Part shown: positions 34,599-43,460 of the stretch, in pieces | Numbering within the stretch: position 1 is the first letter of the stretch | Layout of the letters: each line of letters begins with the position of its first letter | Origin: SP5GCR1 sp965199685 | GTDB lineage: Bacteria > Pseudomonadota > Gammaproteobacteria > Poriferisulfidales > Oxydemutatoraceae | Assembly (NCBI GenBank): GCA_965199685.1 | Contig: OZ241323.1 | Location: 1,612,001-1,676,000, forward strand | Reading direction: 5' to 3' | DNA length: 64,000 bases | Notes under the pieces: generated by a model | Told to the model about the DNA's origin: nothing | Database searches by the model: none | What the model saw: only the letters and a program-made list of their open reading frames with translations | Made by a program: the position numbers and the translations under genes

Positions 34599-35326
34599 CG
34601 TGAAGGCTTATCATCTATATCCTTGCACAATTGGTCTATTTCATCTAGGGCTTCTTGTGCTAAAGGCTTATAAGATTGATCCAGGATTTCGCCTTCCATT
34701 AGATTGCTCAGCCTTTGAGCACAAGCATGCATCAACAAAAAGGCTTCGTGTGCCGAGCAAAAGGTGGGTAATTCCATAAATAGACTCACACCTTCTATCT
34801 TGATTTGTTCCATTCGATCCCATTCAAAAGTTCCCGGCTTATTTTTGTCGGCAACATGAAATAGTGGGGTCGTGGTACTGTTTTGATGAAAGTACTGAAA
34901 GATATTTTTATCGCTTGGTGTTAAACCAGCCCTATCGGCAACTTCCATCAGTTTTGCTCCTTCCCAATATTGTCCTGAATGTGCCCAAACATGCAATATA
35001 ACCAGTGCTGGTTCGTCTTCGGATGATGGCTCAGGAGGTACGTCAACCTCAGAACTTTCGCTTTTATCTGATATGGCGGTTGACATCTTTGGTAATAATC
35101 CATCGTTGTCTTTGGTCTCAGAGTTTTGGGTCTCGGCAACTTTGATACGCAAAGAAGGAATGTCGCTTACTTCGGTTTTTTTCTCGCCCATCAAGGAATC
35201 ATCAGGCGGCGGGGTACGAAAAAATGTTTGGTCGTCTTTTTCTTTATGCTGGTGCCTGCTATAAAAATAGACCGCGACAATAATCACGATTCCGATAATT
35301 ATCAATAACCAGCGTAGTTCCATCAT
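34595..35326 (-). CDS. zipA: Cell division protein ZipA
   Basis: ZipA tethers FtsZ to the inner membrane. An N-terminal membrane segment (LRWLLIIIGIVIIVAVYFYS) is followed by a charged linker with DPEPSSEDEP-like acidic stretches and a C-terminal FtsZ-binding domain (VILHVWAHSGQYWEGAKLME to AQRLSNLMEGEILDQ). Length 243 residues is short compared with E. coli (328) because the linker is reduced. It overlaps the stop of smc by one base and the start of ligA by four. Confidence 0.9.
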   Translation of the reverse strand: MMELRWLLIIIGIVIIVAVYFYSRHQHKEKDDQTFFRTPPPDDSLMGEKKTEVSDIPSLRIKVAETQNSETKDNDGLLPKMSTAISDKSESSEVDVPPEPSSEDEPALVILHVWAHSGQYWEGAKLMEVADRAGLTPSDKNIFQYFHQNSTTTPLFHVADKNKPGTFEWDRMEQIKIEGVSLFMELPTFCSAHEAFLLMHACAQRLSNLMEGEILDQSYKPLAQEALDEIDQLCKDIDDKPSR

Positions 35327-38300
35327 TATCCGCTTGCCATTTGCACCGCTTCTTCAACGTTGACCGAAACCAACCTGGAAATGCCCGGTTCCGCCATCGT
35401 AACACCAACCAGAGCATTGACGTTCTCCATCGTTAAGCGGCTATGAGTAATAATCATAAACTGCACTTTTTCGCTCATGTCGTTTATCAGCTTACAAAAA
35501 TTTAATATATTATTTTCATCCAACGGCGCATCTACTTCGTCAAGTATACAAAAAGGGGCAGGTCTTAACTCAAAAATGGCAAACACCACCGCAAGTGCCG
35601 ACAATGCTTTCTCTCCTCCTGATAACAAGCGTATTGAAGATAATTTTTTGCCCGGGGGGTATACCATAATTGAAACACCGCTCTCAAGCCAGTTTTGCTC
35701 AACCAATTCTAACCGTGCATAGCCACCGTTGAATAGACGTTTGAAGATAGCACTGAGCTTATCATTGATCTGCTCAAAGGTGTTTTTGAATTTTTCTTTG
35801 CTCTCGCGATCAATCTTGCTAATGGCTTGCTGTATTGATTCAAGTGCCGAAACCAAGTCTTGATTTTGATCGTCTAAATACGATTTGCGTTCGCTCAATT
35901 CTTCAAATTCTTCTATCGCGATCAGATTGATAGAACCCATACGGCTGATTTTCTGTTCCACTTTTTCAAGGTCGGCGCGAACCTGTGTTATATCTTCGGC
36001 TTCTTCGTTATCGACAAATTGTTCTGGTGCCGAATCAACCTCCGACAGTTTTTGTCGTAAATCGTTGCAACGCACTACCGCTGCTTGGTGTGAACCATGC
36101 AGTTGTTCGTGCTGTGCCTGCATATTTTCCCTGGCTTCATGCAACGATTTATGCTGTGTTTCCAATTCGTGTATCTTTGATTGACCATCTTTTAGTATCG
36201 TATTACATTCGGAAATAGTTGCGTCAAGTGCCTCTCTTTGGTTGATCAATCCTTGAATCTCCGCTTGCCGCTCGGCAATAGGTTCACGCGAGTTTTGCGT
36301 AGCCTCGTGCATCGCTTCACGGCGGTGTATTAAATCAGTACGCTGTTGCCGGTTCTGTTCCGACGCTTCGTCCAATCCTTTGAGTTCGGTAACCAAGGAC
36401 TGTTGCTCTATCTCTATTTCGTGCAGCTGGCGTTGTTGTTCTGAAATCTGATTTCTGGTTTCTGCAACCGCTGCTTCGCTTGCTACGCGCTTTTGTTCAA
36501 GCGCACTACCGCTAGTGTCGTGTCCGGATGCCAAAGCTGCGGCTTGTTCGTAATCCTTTTGCAATGCATCGCCTTGTTTGCGCATATCGGCTTCTCGCTC
36601 GCTCAATCGAATCAACTCATCGTCTAGATTTTGCATTAAATCGCTTTCTTGTTTGATCTTGATTTCGGTTTGTTGCATTTGTAATTTGATATCAGAAACA
36701 TCGTTCATACAAGTTTGAAGTTTAAGGCGTATTTGCTCACGGGCTTCCTCGCAAGCCTGCAAGCGATCACGCAACGACGATGTTTGCATCTGCAAATCAT
36801 TTACTTTTTTATCTGCAGTTGTGATCTCAATTTGCAGTTGCTCTATTTCGCGACGTCTAGACAACATTCCGTTCTGCTCATAGTTTCTATGCAGTTGCAT
36901 CCAATGCTTGCCAAGCCATAAACCTGCGGTGGTTATCAATGACTCATGGGCGGCAAGCTGATTGCGTCGTTGCAGTGCAAGTTCTGAATTATCCACTATA
37001 TAGATATGAGCTAATAAAGCCTGTATTGCAGTGCTGTTTTTGATTTTAGTGGCAAGAGAATCTGACGGTATGTCGGCAGGTGGTGTAGCGGATTCAATCA
37101 TCATCAATCTCCCAGACTTTATTTCCGAAGAGGTCTTTATGTAGGTGTCAAGCGCATCCACTTCCATACCGCTCAGCATATAGCCGAGTACCTGCTCTAC
37201 GGCTTTCTCCCAACCTACTTCCACTTCTAAATAATCTACCACTTTTTTGACATCGGACAGATTATTTTTTTGCAGCCAATCGGTAAAACCTTCCGGCACC
37301 TGCTCGGCTGCTTCTTCTTGCAGTGCTTTCAATGATGCGAGTCTGCCGCGTAGATTCTGAACATGGATACTGGCTTCGTGGGTATCTTTCAGAGCATCAT
37401 CAATTTGAGATTGCAGTTGGGTAGCCTCATTGGTATGCTCCCGAATACCCTCCTCGTGTGCCGATAGAGTTTGTTGCAAAGTTTGCAGTTCGTTCTGTTC
37501 TTGTGCGAGTTTCGCTTTCTCAGTATCGGGTTGTATCGCTGCCCAACGCTCGGTTATTTCCGACATTCGGCTTTGTACGTTATCAAGTTCTCTTGCGCAA
37601 TAGTCTATCTTGACACGATAGACTTCTACATTATCCAAAACTTCCTTGCCGCTACTGTGGTGGCTATCCCATTCAGATCTCAGTTTGCTCTGTTCTTGTT
37701 CCGCGTCGTTAAGTTGCCGTTGATACGCTGCCATTTTATCGTTTGCTCGTACGATATCCTGCTCAGCGGTTTGTAGTTTCTGCTGTAATTGTGCCTTCTT
37801 TTGCTCCTGTGCTTGATCACGAGCATCGCATTTTTGCATTGCCTGTTCTATCGCTTCCTGCTCTTGGGATAGTTGCTCTGCGTTCTTACGGCGATTTGCG
37901 ATATCCTGCTCTATGCCGGCGATCTCTGCGTTGAGTGCATAGAAACTTTCACGGGTTTGATTGAGCTTTTCGTTCCATTCGTCTTGCGCCAAACGGAGTT
38001 CCTGCGTTTGAGTTTCCGAGGCAGTAATCTCGGTTTGATTGCTTTCTAATTTCAACCGTAATTCGGACAGCTCCTTTTCGTGATGCAGACGTTGTTCGTC
38101 GTATTGACGATATTCCAAAATAAGCACCCGAATACTTAATTCATGCTGTTTGTCTTTTAGCTTCTTAAATCTTTCGGCATCCCCGGCCTGACGTTTAAGT
38201 TTTCTCAGTTGCTTGTCAATCTCTTCGCGAATATCCCGTACTCGGGCAAGATTTTCACGGGTATGACGCATCCGAGTTTCGGCATCCCGCTTACGGTCGC

Positions 38301-38817
38301 GATATTTAGATATGCCGGCAACCTCTTCTATATAAAGTCGCATTTCGTCGGGTTTGGCTTCTATGATTCGGGAAATCATCCCTTGTTCTATAATCGCATA
38401 GCCGTGTGTGCCTAAACCAGTGTTTGCAAACATATCGTGTATGTCGCGCCGACGACATCGCGTGTTGTTTATAAAGTACTTGGATTCTCTGTTCCTATCG
38501 ACGTTGCGGCGTATTGAAATCTGATTATACGAAGCGTATTGCCCGCCGGCAGTATTATCAGTATTGTCAAACAATAATTCCACCGCAGCCAAGCCCATCG
38601 CCTTGCGAGCACTGGTGCCGCTAAAAATAACGTCATCTGCATAAGCCGCCCGCACTTCGCGTGCATCGTGTCCTAATGCCCAACTCACCGCATCGACGAT
38701 ATTGGATTTACCGCAGCCGTTAGGACCCACGATGGCGGTCACATTTGATAGAATATCAATTGTGACTTGATCGGGAAAAGACTTAAACCCTACTAACTTT
38801 ATCTTTTCAAGTTTCAT
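35326..38817 (-). CDS. smc: Chromosome partition protein SMC
   Basis: The 1163-residue ATPase compacts and segregates chromosomes. Walker A is GPNGCGKSNIVDAVSWALG (residues 32-50), the signature motif LLSGGEKALSALAVVFAIF lies near residue 1070 and Walker B FCILDEVDAPLDENN follows. Two long Glu/Gln-rich coiled coils flank a hinge around residues 500-640 (EQVPEGFTDWLQKNNL to RLMMIESATPP). It heads the smc-zipA-ligA operon; queF is divergent with a 39-base gap that must hold both promoters. Confidence 0.97.
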   Translation of the reverse strand: MKLEKIKLVGFKSFPDQVTIDILSNVTAIVGPNGCGKSNIVDAVSWALGHDAREVRAAYADDVIFSGTSARKAMGLAAVELLFDNTDNTAGGQYASYNQISIRRNVDRNRESKYFINNTRCRRRDIHDMFANTGLGTHGYAIIEQGMISRIIEAKPDEMRLYIEEVAGISKYRDRKRDAETRMRHTRENLARVRDIREEIDKQLRKLKRQAGDAERFKKLKDKQHELSIRVLILEYRQYDEQRLHHEKELSELRLKLESNQTEITASETQTQELRLAQDEWNEKLNQTRESFYALNAEIAGIEQDIANRRKNAEQLSQEQEAIEQAMQKCDARDQAQEQKKAQLQQKLQTAEQDIVRANDKMAAYQRQLNDAEQEQSKLRSEWDSHHSSGKEVLDNVEVYRVKIDYCARELDNVQSRMSEITERWAAIQPDTEKAKLAQEQNELQTLQQTLSAHEEGIREHTNEATQLQSQIDDALKDTHEASIHVQNLRGRLASLKALQEEAAEQVPEGFTDWLQKNNLSDVKKVVDYLEVEVGWEKAVEQVLGYMLSGMEVDALDTYIKTSSEIKSGRLMMIESATPPADIPSDSLATKIKNSTAIQALLAHIYIVDNSELALQRRNQLAAHESLITTAGLWLGKHWMQLHRNYEQNGMLSRRREIEQLQIEITTADKKVNDLQMQTSSLRDRLQACEEAREQIRLKLQTCMNDVSDIKLQMQQTEIKIKQESDLMQNLDDELIRLSEREADMRKQGDALQKDYEQAAALASGHDTSGSALEQKRVASEAAVAETRNQISEQQRQLHEIEIEQQSLVTELKGLDEASEQNRQQRTDLIHRREAMHEATQNSREPIAERQAEIQGLINQREALDATISECNTILKDGQSKIHELETQHKSLHEARENMQAQHEQLHGSHQAAVVRCNDLRQKLSEVDSAPEQFVDNEEAEDITQVRADLEKVEQKISRMGSINLIAIEEFEELSERKSYLDDQNQDLVSALESIQQAISKIDRESKEKFKNTFEQINDKLSAIFKRLFNGGYARLELVEQNWLESGVSIMVYPPGKKLSSIRLLSGGEKALSALAVVFAIFELRPAPFCILDEVDAPLDENNILNFCKLINDMSEKVQFMIITHSRLTMENVNALVGVTMAEPGISRLVSVNVEEAVQMASG

Positions 38818-38856
38818 CTTCGTTGTATTAAAATAGATAACTAAAGGTTAAGAATT

Positions 38857-39252
38857 ATGTCCAATCGCAAACCCACCAAAAACATAGAAACTTTTGACAA
38901 CCCTAGAGTTGACCGTGATTATACCATTGATATAGATATTCCTGAGTTTACCTGCTTATGCCCGCTAAGCGGACAACCCGATTTTGCCCATTTATATCTG
39001 AGTTATACACCCGACAAATTGTGTATAGAATTAAAAAGCCTTAAAAACTATATGTGGACTTTCAGGGATCGGGCGGCATTTCACGAGGCGGTTAGTAACG
39101 AGATTTTAGATCACCTCCGCTCGGCGATTGAACCTCGATTTATGAGACTTATTGCGGATTTTAATGTGCGCGGTGGTATACAAACTTCGGTGACAGTAGA
39201 ACATTGTCAAGACGGTTATGTTCCCCCTGCAAGCCGTTCTCCTATAGAATAA
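38857..39252 (+). CDS. queF: NADPH-dependent preQ0 reductase (7-cyano-7-deazaguanine reductase)
   Basis: This 131-residue enzyme reduces preQ0 to preQ1 on the way to queuosine tRNA. It is the short unimodular type. The QueF motif ELKSLKNYMW is present, the active-site cysteine lies in FTCLCPLSGQPDFA, and the substrate-site EPRFMRL region follows. It ends seven bases before a tRNA-Arg gene. Confidence 0.94.
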   Translation: MSNRKPTKNIETFDNPRVDRDYTIDIDIPEFTCLCPLSGQPDFAHLYLSYTPDKLCIELKSLKNYMWTFRDRAAFHEAVSNEILDHLRSAIEPRFMRLIADFNVRGGIQTSVTVEHCQDGYVPPASRSPIE

Positions 39253-39259
39253 CCATAAT

Positions 39260-39336
39260 GCCCCTGTAGCTCAGTTGGATAGAGCAACGCTCTCCTAAAG
39301 CGTGGGTCGGATGTTCGAATCATCTCAGGGGCACCA
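39260..39336 (+). tRNA. tRNA-Arg (anticodon CCT)
   Basis: The 77-base sequence folds as a full cloverleaf. The acceptor arms are GCCCCTG and CAGGGGC, with CCA encoded. The D-arm is GCTCAGTTGGATAGAGC, the anticodon arm has stem ACGCT/AGCGT and loop CTCCTAA, and the T-arm contains GTTCGAATC. The anticodon CCT reads AGG (arginine). Confidence 0.97.
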
Positions 39337-39344
39337 TAAATCGT

Positions 39345-39375
39345 CGTGGAGTGATTCTACGCTTTTATTATTTTT
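39345..39375 (+). terminator. Probable intrinsic terminator after tRNA-Arg
   Basis: CGTGGA and TCTACG form a six-pair stem (one G-T) with a five-base loop, followed by CTTTTATTATTTTT. It lies nine bases after the tRNA and before erpA. Confidence 0.5.
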
Positions 39376-39413
39376 GATGTTATTATATGTTGCTTAAACA
39401 CGGAGTATCAAAG

Positions 39414-39752
39414 ATGACAGAACAAAATTTAGTATTTACCGAAGCAGCTGCGACTAAGGTTAAGCAGTTAATAGACGAAGAAAAAAATGACAAATTGAAG
39501 TTGCGCGTCTTTATAACCGGCGGCGGTTGTTCCGGTTTTCAATACGGCTTTACTTTTGACGAGAACCTTCAAGAAGGTGACGCTTCGTTCGAAAAATGTG
39601 GTGTTGTCTTATTGGTAGACCCGATGAGCTACCAATATCTAAGGGGTGCCGAAATTGACTATAGCGAGGGTTTAGAAGGAGCTCAATTCGTTATCCGCAA
39701 TCCGAATGCGGCAACGACCTGCGGTTGCGGTTCGTCTTTCTCGCCTGCTTAG
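39414..39752 (+). CDS. erpA: Iron-sulfur cluster insertion protein ErpA
   Basis: ErpA is an A-type carrier delivering clusters to apo-enzymes. The ATG at 39414 has GGAG eight bases upstream and yields 112 residues, the family size. The three cysteine ligands are in GGGCSGFQYGF and TCGCGSSF. In related Gammaproteobacteria erpA neighbours anmK; here a 4-kb insertion island of repeats and two IS elements separates them. Likely clients in this window include the formate dehydrogenase and IlvD. Confidence 0.95.
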   Translation: MTEQNLVFTEAAATKVKQLIDEEKNDKLKLRVFITGGGCSGFQYGFTFDENLQEGDASFEKCGVVLLVDPMSYQYLRGAEIDYSEGLEGAQFVIRNPNAATTCGCGSSFSPA

Positions 39753-39787
39753 AAAATATTTCATAGAATTGTAGAGTGGACTTGCAT

Positions 39788-39956
39788 GTCTGCCCGAACG
39801 CGTTGTGTTTGCACAATCAATCCATTTATCCATTTCGTTTACGGTCACCTACCGTAGGGGAGGGCTAACATGCCTTCCCGAAACGCGTTGCGTCTGCACA
39901 ATTAATCCATTCATCCATTTCGTTTACGTAAACCACCGTAGGGGAGGGCTAACATG
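39788..39956 (+). repeat. 84-bp tandem repeat array, left part
   Basis: Two head-to-tail units of ~84 bp (boundary near 39872) each run from cgaacgcgttgtgtttgcac-like sequence through ccattcatccatttcgttta to the palindrome arm gtaggggagggctaacatg. The array resumes at 41281 on the other side of the IS110 element. Confidence 0.85.
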
Positions 39957-40017
39957 ATGCCTTATTTAAAATCAAGTCATTTTACTCTCTTTTTTATCTC
40001 CTTTTCTGAATATCTAT

Positions 40018-41007
40018 TTAGGCCGCAGCCGGACACTCATGACGCGGATCAAACAGCTTGTTGTGCTTGAGTACTCCATGAATAATACGGGTGAGCTTAT
40101 GTGCACAAGCGACAATGATTTCCTTTTTGCTTAACTCCGGGCGTCGGCGTTGCAAGCGGTTGGCAAAGTCGCGGATAATGGGGTTATGAAGCCGTGCCGA
40201 GAGTGCCGCCATAAACAAAGCGGTGCGTAGGCAGCGATTGCCAATTTTAGAGATATGACCCCGTGCTTCGCAGGTGCCGGATTGTCTGCGCATTGGTGCG
40301 ATGCCGATAAAAGCAGCGAGTTGCTTGGGATGCTCAAACGTATTATCATCTAATACTGCACACAGGGTGGCTGCGATTTGCATACCGATACCGGGTATCG
40401 AACACAATAATTTGCAGGTCTGTGCGAGTTGTTCGTTTTCGGCAATGAGCCTTTCGATTGAAGCATCAATCTGATCAATGCGTTGCTCAAGGTATCTCAA
40501 GTCTGCAGCCGCACTGCGCTTTTGTCCCGCGGTGCGCAAGGTCTTTTCACTATTCCTTAACATCGTCTTCGCTAATATCAGTTTGTATCTGCGTTTGAGA
40601 GCATCCTTCAAGGTCTGGATAGCTTTTGATGAACTGGTCCACCGATAATTAGGGTTTGACACTGCGAAGCGTGCAATTAAGCGCGCATCATCGCCATCAG
40701 TTTTATTACGCATATTAAGACTTTTGCGAAAATAGGCAACTTGAGCCGGGGGTGCCACCTGTATCGGATGTTTAGCCCGGTAAGCTCGCTCGCAAAGGTT
40801 TGTCTCCAAGCCACCAGTGGCTTCAACGCAGATTGGGCAGCGCTTTGCGCCCTGTTCGGCAAGCCAAGCTAACAGCTGTTTAATACCTTTGGTATTATTG
40901 CTAAATTGTGCTTCCGAGAAACTCTCGTCAACGAATAATAATGCCACCTCTAAAGTGTTTTTAGAGACATCAATGCCGATTGCGGCAGGTTGTTTGTGTT
41001 TCACCAT
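40018..41007 (-). CDS. IS110-family DEDD transposase (bridge-RNA-type recombinase)
   Basis: The N-terminal DEDD domain shows AIGIDVSKNTLEVAL (Asp), CVEATGGLET (Glu) and KTDGDDARLIARF (Asp residues). The C-terminal Transposase_20 domain shows LLCSIPGIGMQIAATLCAVL, AAFIGIAPMRRQSGT with the candidate catalytic serine, and SKIGNRCLRTALF. The ATG at 41007 is chosen because GGAGGAAATT precedes it. At 329 residues it is full length, so the element could be active. Confidence 0.93.
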   Translation of the reverse strand: MVKHKQPAAIGIDVSKNTLEVALLFVDESFSEAQFSNNTKGIKQLLAWLAEQGAKRCPICVEATGGLETNLCERAYRAKHPIQVAPPAQVAYFRKSLNMRNKTDGDDARLIARFAVSNPNYRWTSSSKAIQTLKDALKRRYKLILAKTMLRNSEKTLRTAGQKRSAAADLRYLEQRIDQIDASIERLIAENEQLAQTCKLLCSIPGIGMQIAATLCAVLDDNTFEHPKQLAAFIGIAPMRRQSGTCEARGHISKIGNRCLRTALFMAALSARLHNPIIRDFANRLQRRRPELSKKEIIVACAHKLTRIIHGVLKHNKLFDPRHECPAAA

Positions 41008-41019
41008 AATTTCCTCCAT

Positions 41020-41278
41020 AATAGTTATTGAATGAATGAATTACTAGGTATCAAGCAGTGTTTAGGAAAGTATGACTACGCCGCCCAAACAGGTGAATAC
41101 GAGATCTAAAGTCCCAAGCTGCCTTACGAGCTTTATAGTCATAACGCCGGAGGAGTGCTTATCATGTTAACAGGCTTTAATGCCTAATCCTCTCTTGAGC
41201 GTGTCTCCTTCGACTTCCTAGGCACTGCATCTACCTAAGCGTTTATCTTATATCAAATAAGCCATAGTTAAATATACC
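41020..41278 (-). ncRNA. Candidate bridge RNA region of the IS110 element
   Basis: This ~260-base non-coding end lies upstream of the transposase start, where IS110-group elements encode their bridge RNA. It contains catgtta at 41163-41169, a seven-base match to the loop of the target palindrome across the TG core (taacaTG in the other strand). Secondary structure was not computed, so boundaries are only those of the non-coding region. Confidence 0.35.
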
Positions 41279-41280
41279 TG

Positions 41281-41645
41281 CCCTCCCTAACGCGTTGCGT
41301 CTGTACAATCAATCCATTCATCCATTTCGTTTACGGAAACCTCCGTAGGGGAGGGCTAACATGCCCTCCCGAAACGCGTTGCGTCTGCACAATCAATCCA
41401 TTCATCCATTTCGTTTACGTAAACCACCGTAGGGGAGGGCTAACATGCCCTCCCGAAACGCGTTGCGTCTGTACAAGTAGAACCGCCGATTGAGCCAGTA
41501 GGTCAATCGGCGTGACATTGTGCAGAACCTCAACAAGGTTGCTTGTCGTACATTATCCTTCGTACGCCGTTCAATTTATGGGAACCAAAGCCAAGTGGCG
41601 CAAGCGGTTCTGTTAGTGCAGAACGGTACTTTAGGGAGGGCATGT
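41281..41645. repeat. 84-bp tandem repeat array, right part, with hairpins
   Basis: Units start at 41281, 41364 and 41448 (periods 83 and 84). The second and third junctions hold complete GGGAGGGC-loop-GCCCTCCC palindromes. A GATTGA-type hairpin (about 41482-41512) and a further half palindrome ending gggagggcatgt (41645) follow, where the next IS has inserted. No gene is seen. Confidence 0.85.
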
Positions 41646-41708
41646 GGGACTGTTGAAAAAGTATTTGATATAAGCGAAAATAAACAACTGATTCAACCGG
41701 AGGTTTTT

Positions 41709-43439
41709 ATGCAAGGAAATCATAATTTTCAGCCTGAACTGTTTGTCCAAATAGACTATGAGGCACTCATTCCCAGCAATCATTTATTAAGGCGTATCAA
41801 TAAAGTTTTAGACTTGAGCTTTGTTAAACAATTAACCAAAAGTTTTTATAGTGATACGCAAGGTAGACCGTCAATAGACCCTGAGGTATTTTTCCGTATT
41901 TGTATATTAGGACACATCTATGGGATTAAATCAGATCGTCAATTGTGTGACGAGGTAGCAATGAACCTCGCCTATCGTTGGTTCGTCGGATTAACGATGA
42001 GTGATGAGGTGCCGGATCATTCGTCATTAACTCGTGTGAGAGATAGATTGGGAGTTGGATGTTTTGCGTCGGTATTTGAGCAAATAGTAGAACAATGCCG
42101 TGATGCAGGCTTAGTGCCTGGCAAGCGTATCATAACGGATGCGAGTTTAGTTGAGGCGAATGCGTCGGCGAGGAAACTAGAGAGACGAGAGCAGCCGGCA
42201 CAGGCAATAGAAGTCACGGATGAGCAGCAGCAAAGCCCAGAGGCGGTCTCGCAAACTGTAGCAGTGAAAAGAGAACAAGTCGGCAACTATGCCGGTAAAG
42301 TAGACGGTGATGGGAGTTCAGTTGAGGCGAGTGCATCGGCGCAGAAACTAGAGAGACGAGAGCAGCCGACCATGGCGGTAGAAGTGAAGGATGAGAAGCA
42401 GCAGAGCAAAGAGGCGGTTTCGCCAACTGCGGCAGTAAAAAGAGAAAAAGTCAGCAACCATGCCGGTAAAGTAGACGGTGATGGGAGTTCAGTTGCGGCG
42501 AGTGCATCGGCGCAGAAACTAGAGAGACGAGAGCAGCCGACCATGGCGGTAGAAGTGAAGGATGAGAAGCAGCAAAGCAGAGAGGTGGTCTCACCAACTG
42601 CGGTAGTAAAAAGAGAAAAAGTCAGCAACCGCACACATGTGAGTAAAGTAGACGGCGATGCGACTTTAGTCAATCGTCAGGGGTATCCAAGAAAGTTATA
42701 TCATAAGGTGCATTATTGTGCCGATGCAGCTAGCCGGGTGATAACCGATTGCCATGTGACCACGGGTGCCTATCATGAGACTAATGTGATAACACAGAGG
42801 ATTCAATATCAACAAGAACGCTTTGGATTGCCGGTCGAAGAGGTGATAGCAGATGTCGGCTACAGCAGTGGCAAGAATTATAAGTTTTTTGAAGAACACC
42901 AGATCCGCAGCTATATCCCGACTGCCAAGTTTCGTCTGACACCTGGTAAGCAAGTAGCCGACGAAGGCAATTTCCAGTACGACCCCAATAAAGACATCTA
43001 TACCTGTCAAGCGGGTCATGCGTTACATCCCAAACCTGCAGTCGGTGCGACGAAGTATTACCATATCAAGAAAGCACATTGTAATAGTTGTCAATGGCAG
43101 AATAGTTGCTACTTAGGCAGGCATCATACGGGTCTATACCGAAATGAGCATAATGCGGCGATAGAACGAGTGAGACGACGACAAAGCGGTTTAGTCTTTA
43201 AGCAAAAAATGATAGAAAGAAGCTGGAAGATAGAGGGTTTATTTGCTGAGGCAAAGGAGCGGCATGGGTTGAGGCGGGCAAAATATAGAGGTTTGGAGAA
43301 AACGCAGATCCAAGCCTACCTAACTGGGACCGCTCAGAACCTAAAGAGGCTAGCGGTTTCTTTAGATTTTTATTTTCGCTGGATCAGATTTCAGTTTATA
43401 CAAAGATTTTTATTATTACGGTATAGTTTCCAAGGATAA
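41709..43439 (+). CDS. IS1182-family-like DDE transposase with a triplicated internal segment
   Basis: The ATG at 41709 follows GGAGG and opens the typical DUF772 N-terminus (QPELFVQIDYEALIPSNHLL, then IDPEVFFRICILGHIYGI). DDE positions are suggested by IITDASLVEA, EEVIADVGYSSGKNY and the C-terminal EGLFAEAKERHGLRRAKYRG; a cysteine-bearing HCNSCQWQNSC segment lies between. Unusually, a 57-residue hydrophilic unit (KLERREQP to KVDGD) is present in three tandem copies right after the first catalytic Asp, making the protein 576 residues against roughly 450-500 usual. Frame is intact. No promoter was identified. Confidence 0.88.
   Translation: MQGNHNFQPELFVQIDYEALIPSNHLLRRINKVLDLSFVKQLTKSFYSDTQGRPSIDPEVFFRICILGHIYGIKSDRQLCDEVAMNLAYRWFVGLTMSDEVPDHSSLTRVRDRLGVGCFASVFEQIVEQCRDAGLVPGKRIITDASLVEANASARKLERREQPAQAIEVTDEQQQSPEAVSQTVAVKREQVGNYAGKVDGDGSSVEASASAQKLERREQPTMAVEVKDEKQQSKEAVSPTAAVKREKVSNHAGKVDGDGSSVAASASAQKLERREQPTMAVEVKDEKQQSREVVSPTAVVKREKVSNRTHVSKVDGDATLVNRQGYPRKLYHKVHYCADAASRVITDCHVTTGAYHETNVITQRIQYQQERFGLPVEEVIADVGYSSGKNYKFFEEHQIRSYIPTAKFRLTPGKQVADEGNFQYDPNKDIYTCQAGHALHPKPAVGATKYYHIKKAHCNSCQWQNSCYLGRHHTGLYRNEHNAAIERVRRRQSGLVFKQKMIERSWKIEGLFAEAKERHGLRRAKYRGLEKTQIQAYLTGTAQNLKRLAVSLDFYFRWIRFQFIQRFLLLRYSFQG
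42156..42668 (+). repeat. 171-bp tandem repeat (3 units) in the transposase gene
   Basis: Copies begin at 42156, 42327 and 42498, an exact 171-bp period (57 codons). Units 2 and 3 are nearly identical, unit 1 is more diverged. Reading frame is kept. Confidence 0.93.
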
Positions 43440-43460
43440 AGCTACTTTTTCAACAGTCCC

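Larger units (their letters stand above)
39957..41278 (-). mobile_element. IS110-family insertion sequence
   Basis: Ends are inferred from the interrupted repeat. The left flank stops at ctaacaTG (39956) and the right flank resumes at TGccctccc (41279), so a TG dinucleotide flanks both sides and the uninterrupted repeat would read ctaacaTGccctccc. There are no terminal inverted repeats, as expected for the family. The element is about 1.32 kb, with the long non-coding part upstream of the transposase as in the IS110 group. Confidence 0.82.
41646..43460 (+). mobile_element. IS1182-type insertion sequence, probable parent of the MITEs
   Basis: Terminal inverted repeats are perfect over 18 bp: gggactgttgaaaaagta at 41646-41663 and tactttttcaacagtccc at 43443-43460. 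The flanks are gggagggcATGT and ATGTtagccctccc, a 4-bp target duplication in the loop of the palindrome family. A complete transposase gene lies inside, so the 1815-bp element looks intact. Confidence 0.9.

Noticed and set aside
39788..41485. Possible CRISPR-like array of 84-bp repeats
   Set aside because: Whole units are repeated without variable spacers and are interrupted by an IS; there are no cas genes.
41281..41645. Additional tRNA or small RNA genes in the repeat arrays
   Set aside because: The structures are simple dispersed hairpins without cloverleaf or promoter-terminator organisation.
41520..41708. Upstream in-frame extension of the IS1182-type transposase
   Set aside because: It lies partly outside the terminal inverted repeat in intergenic repeats; ATG 41709 has a GGAGG site.
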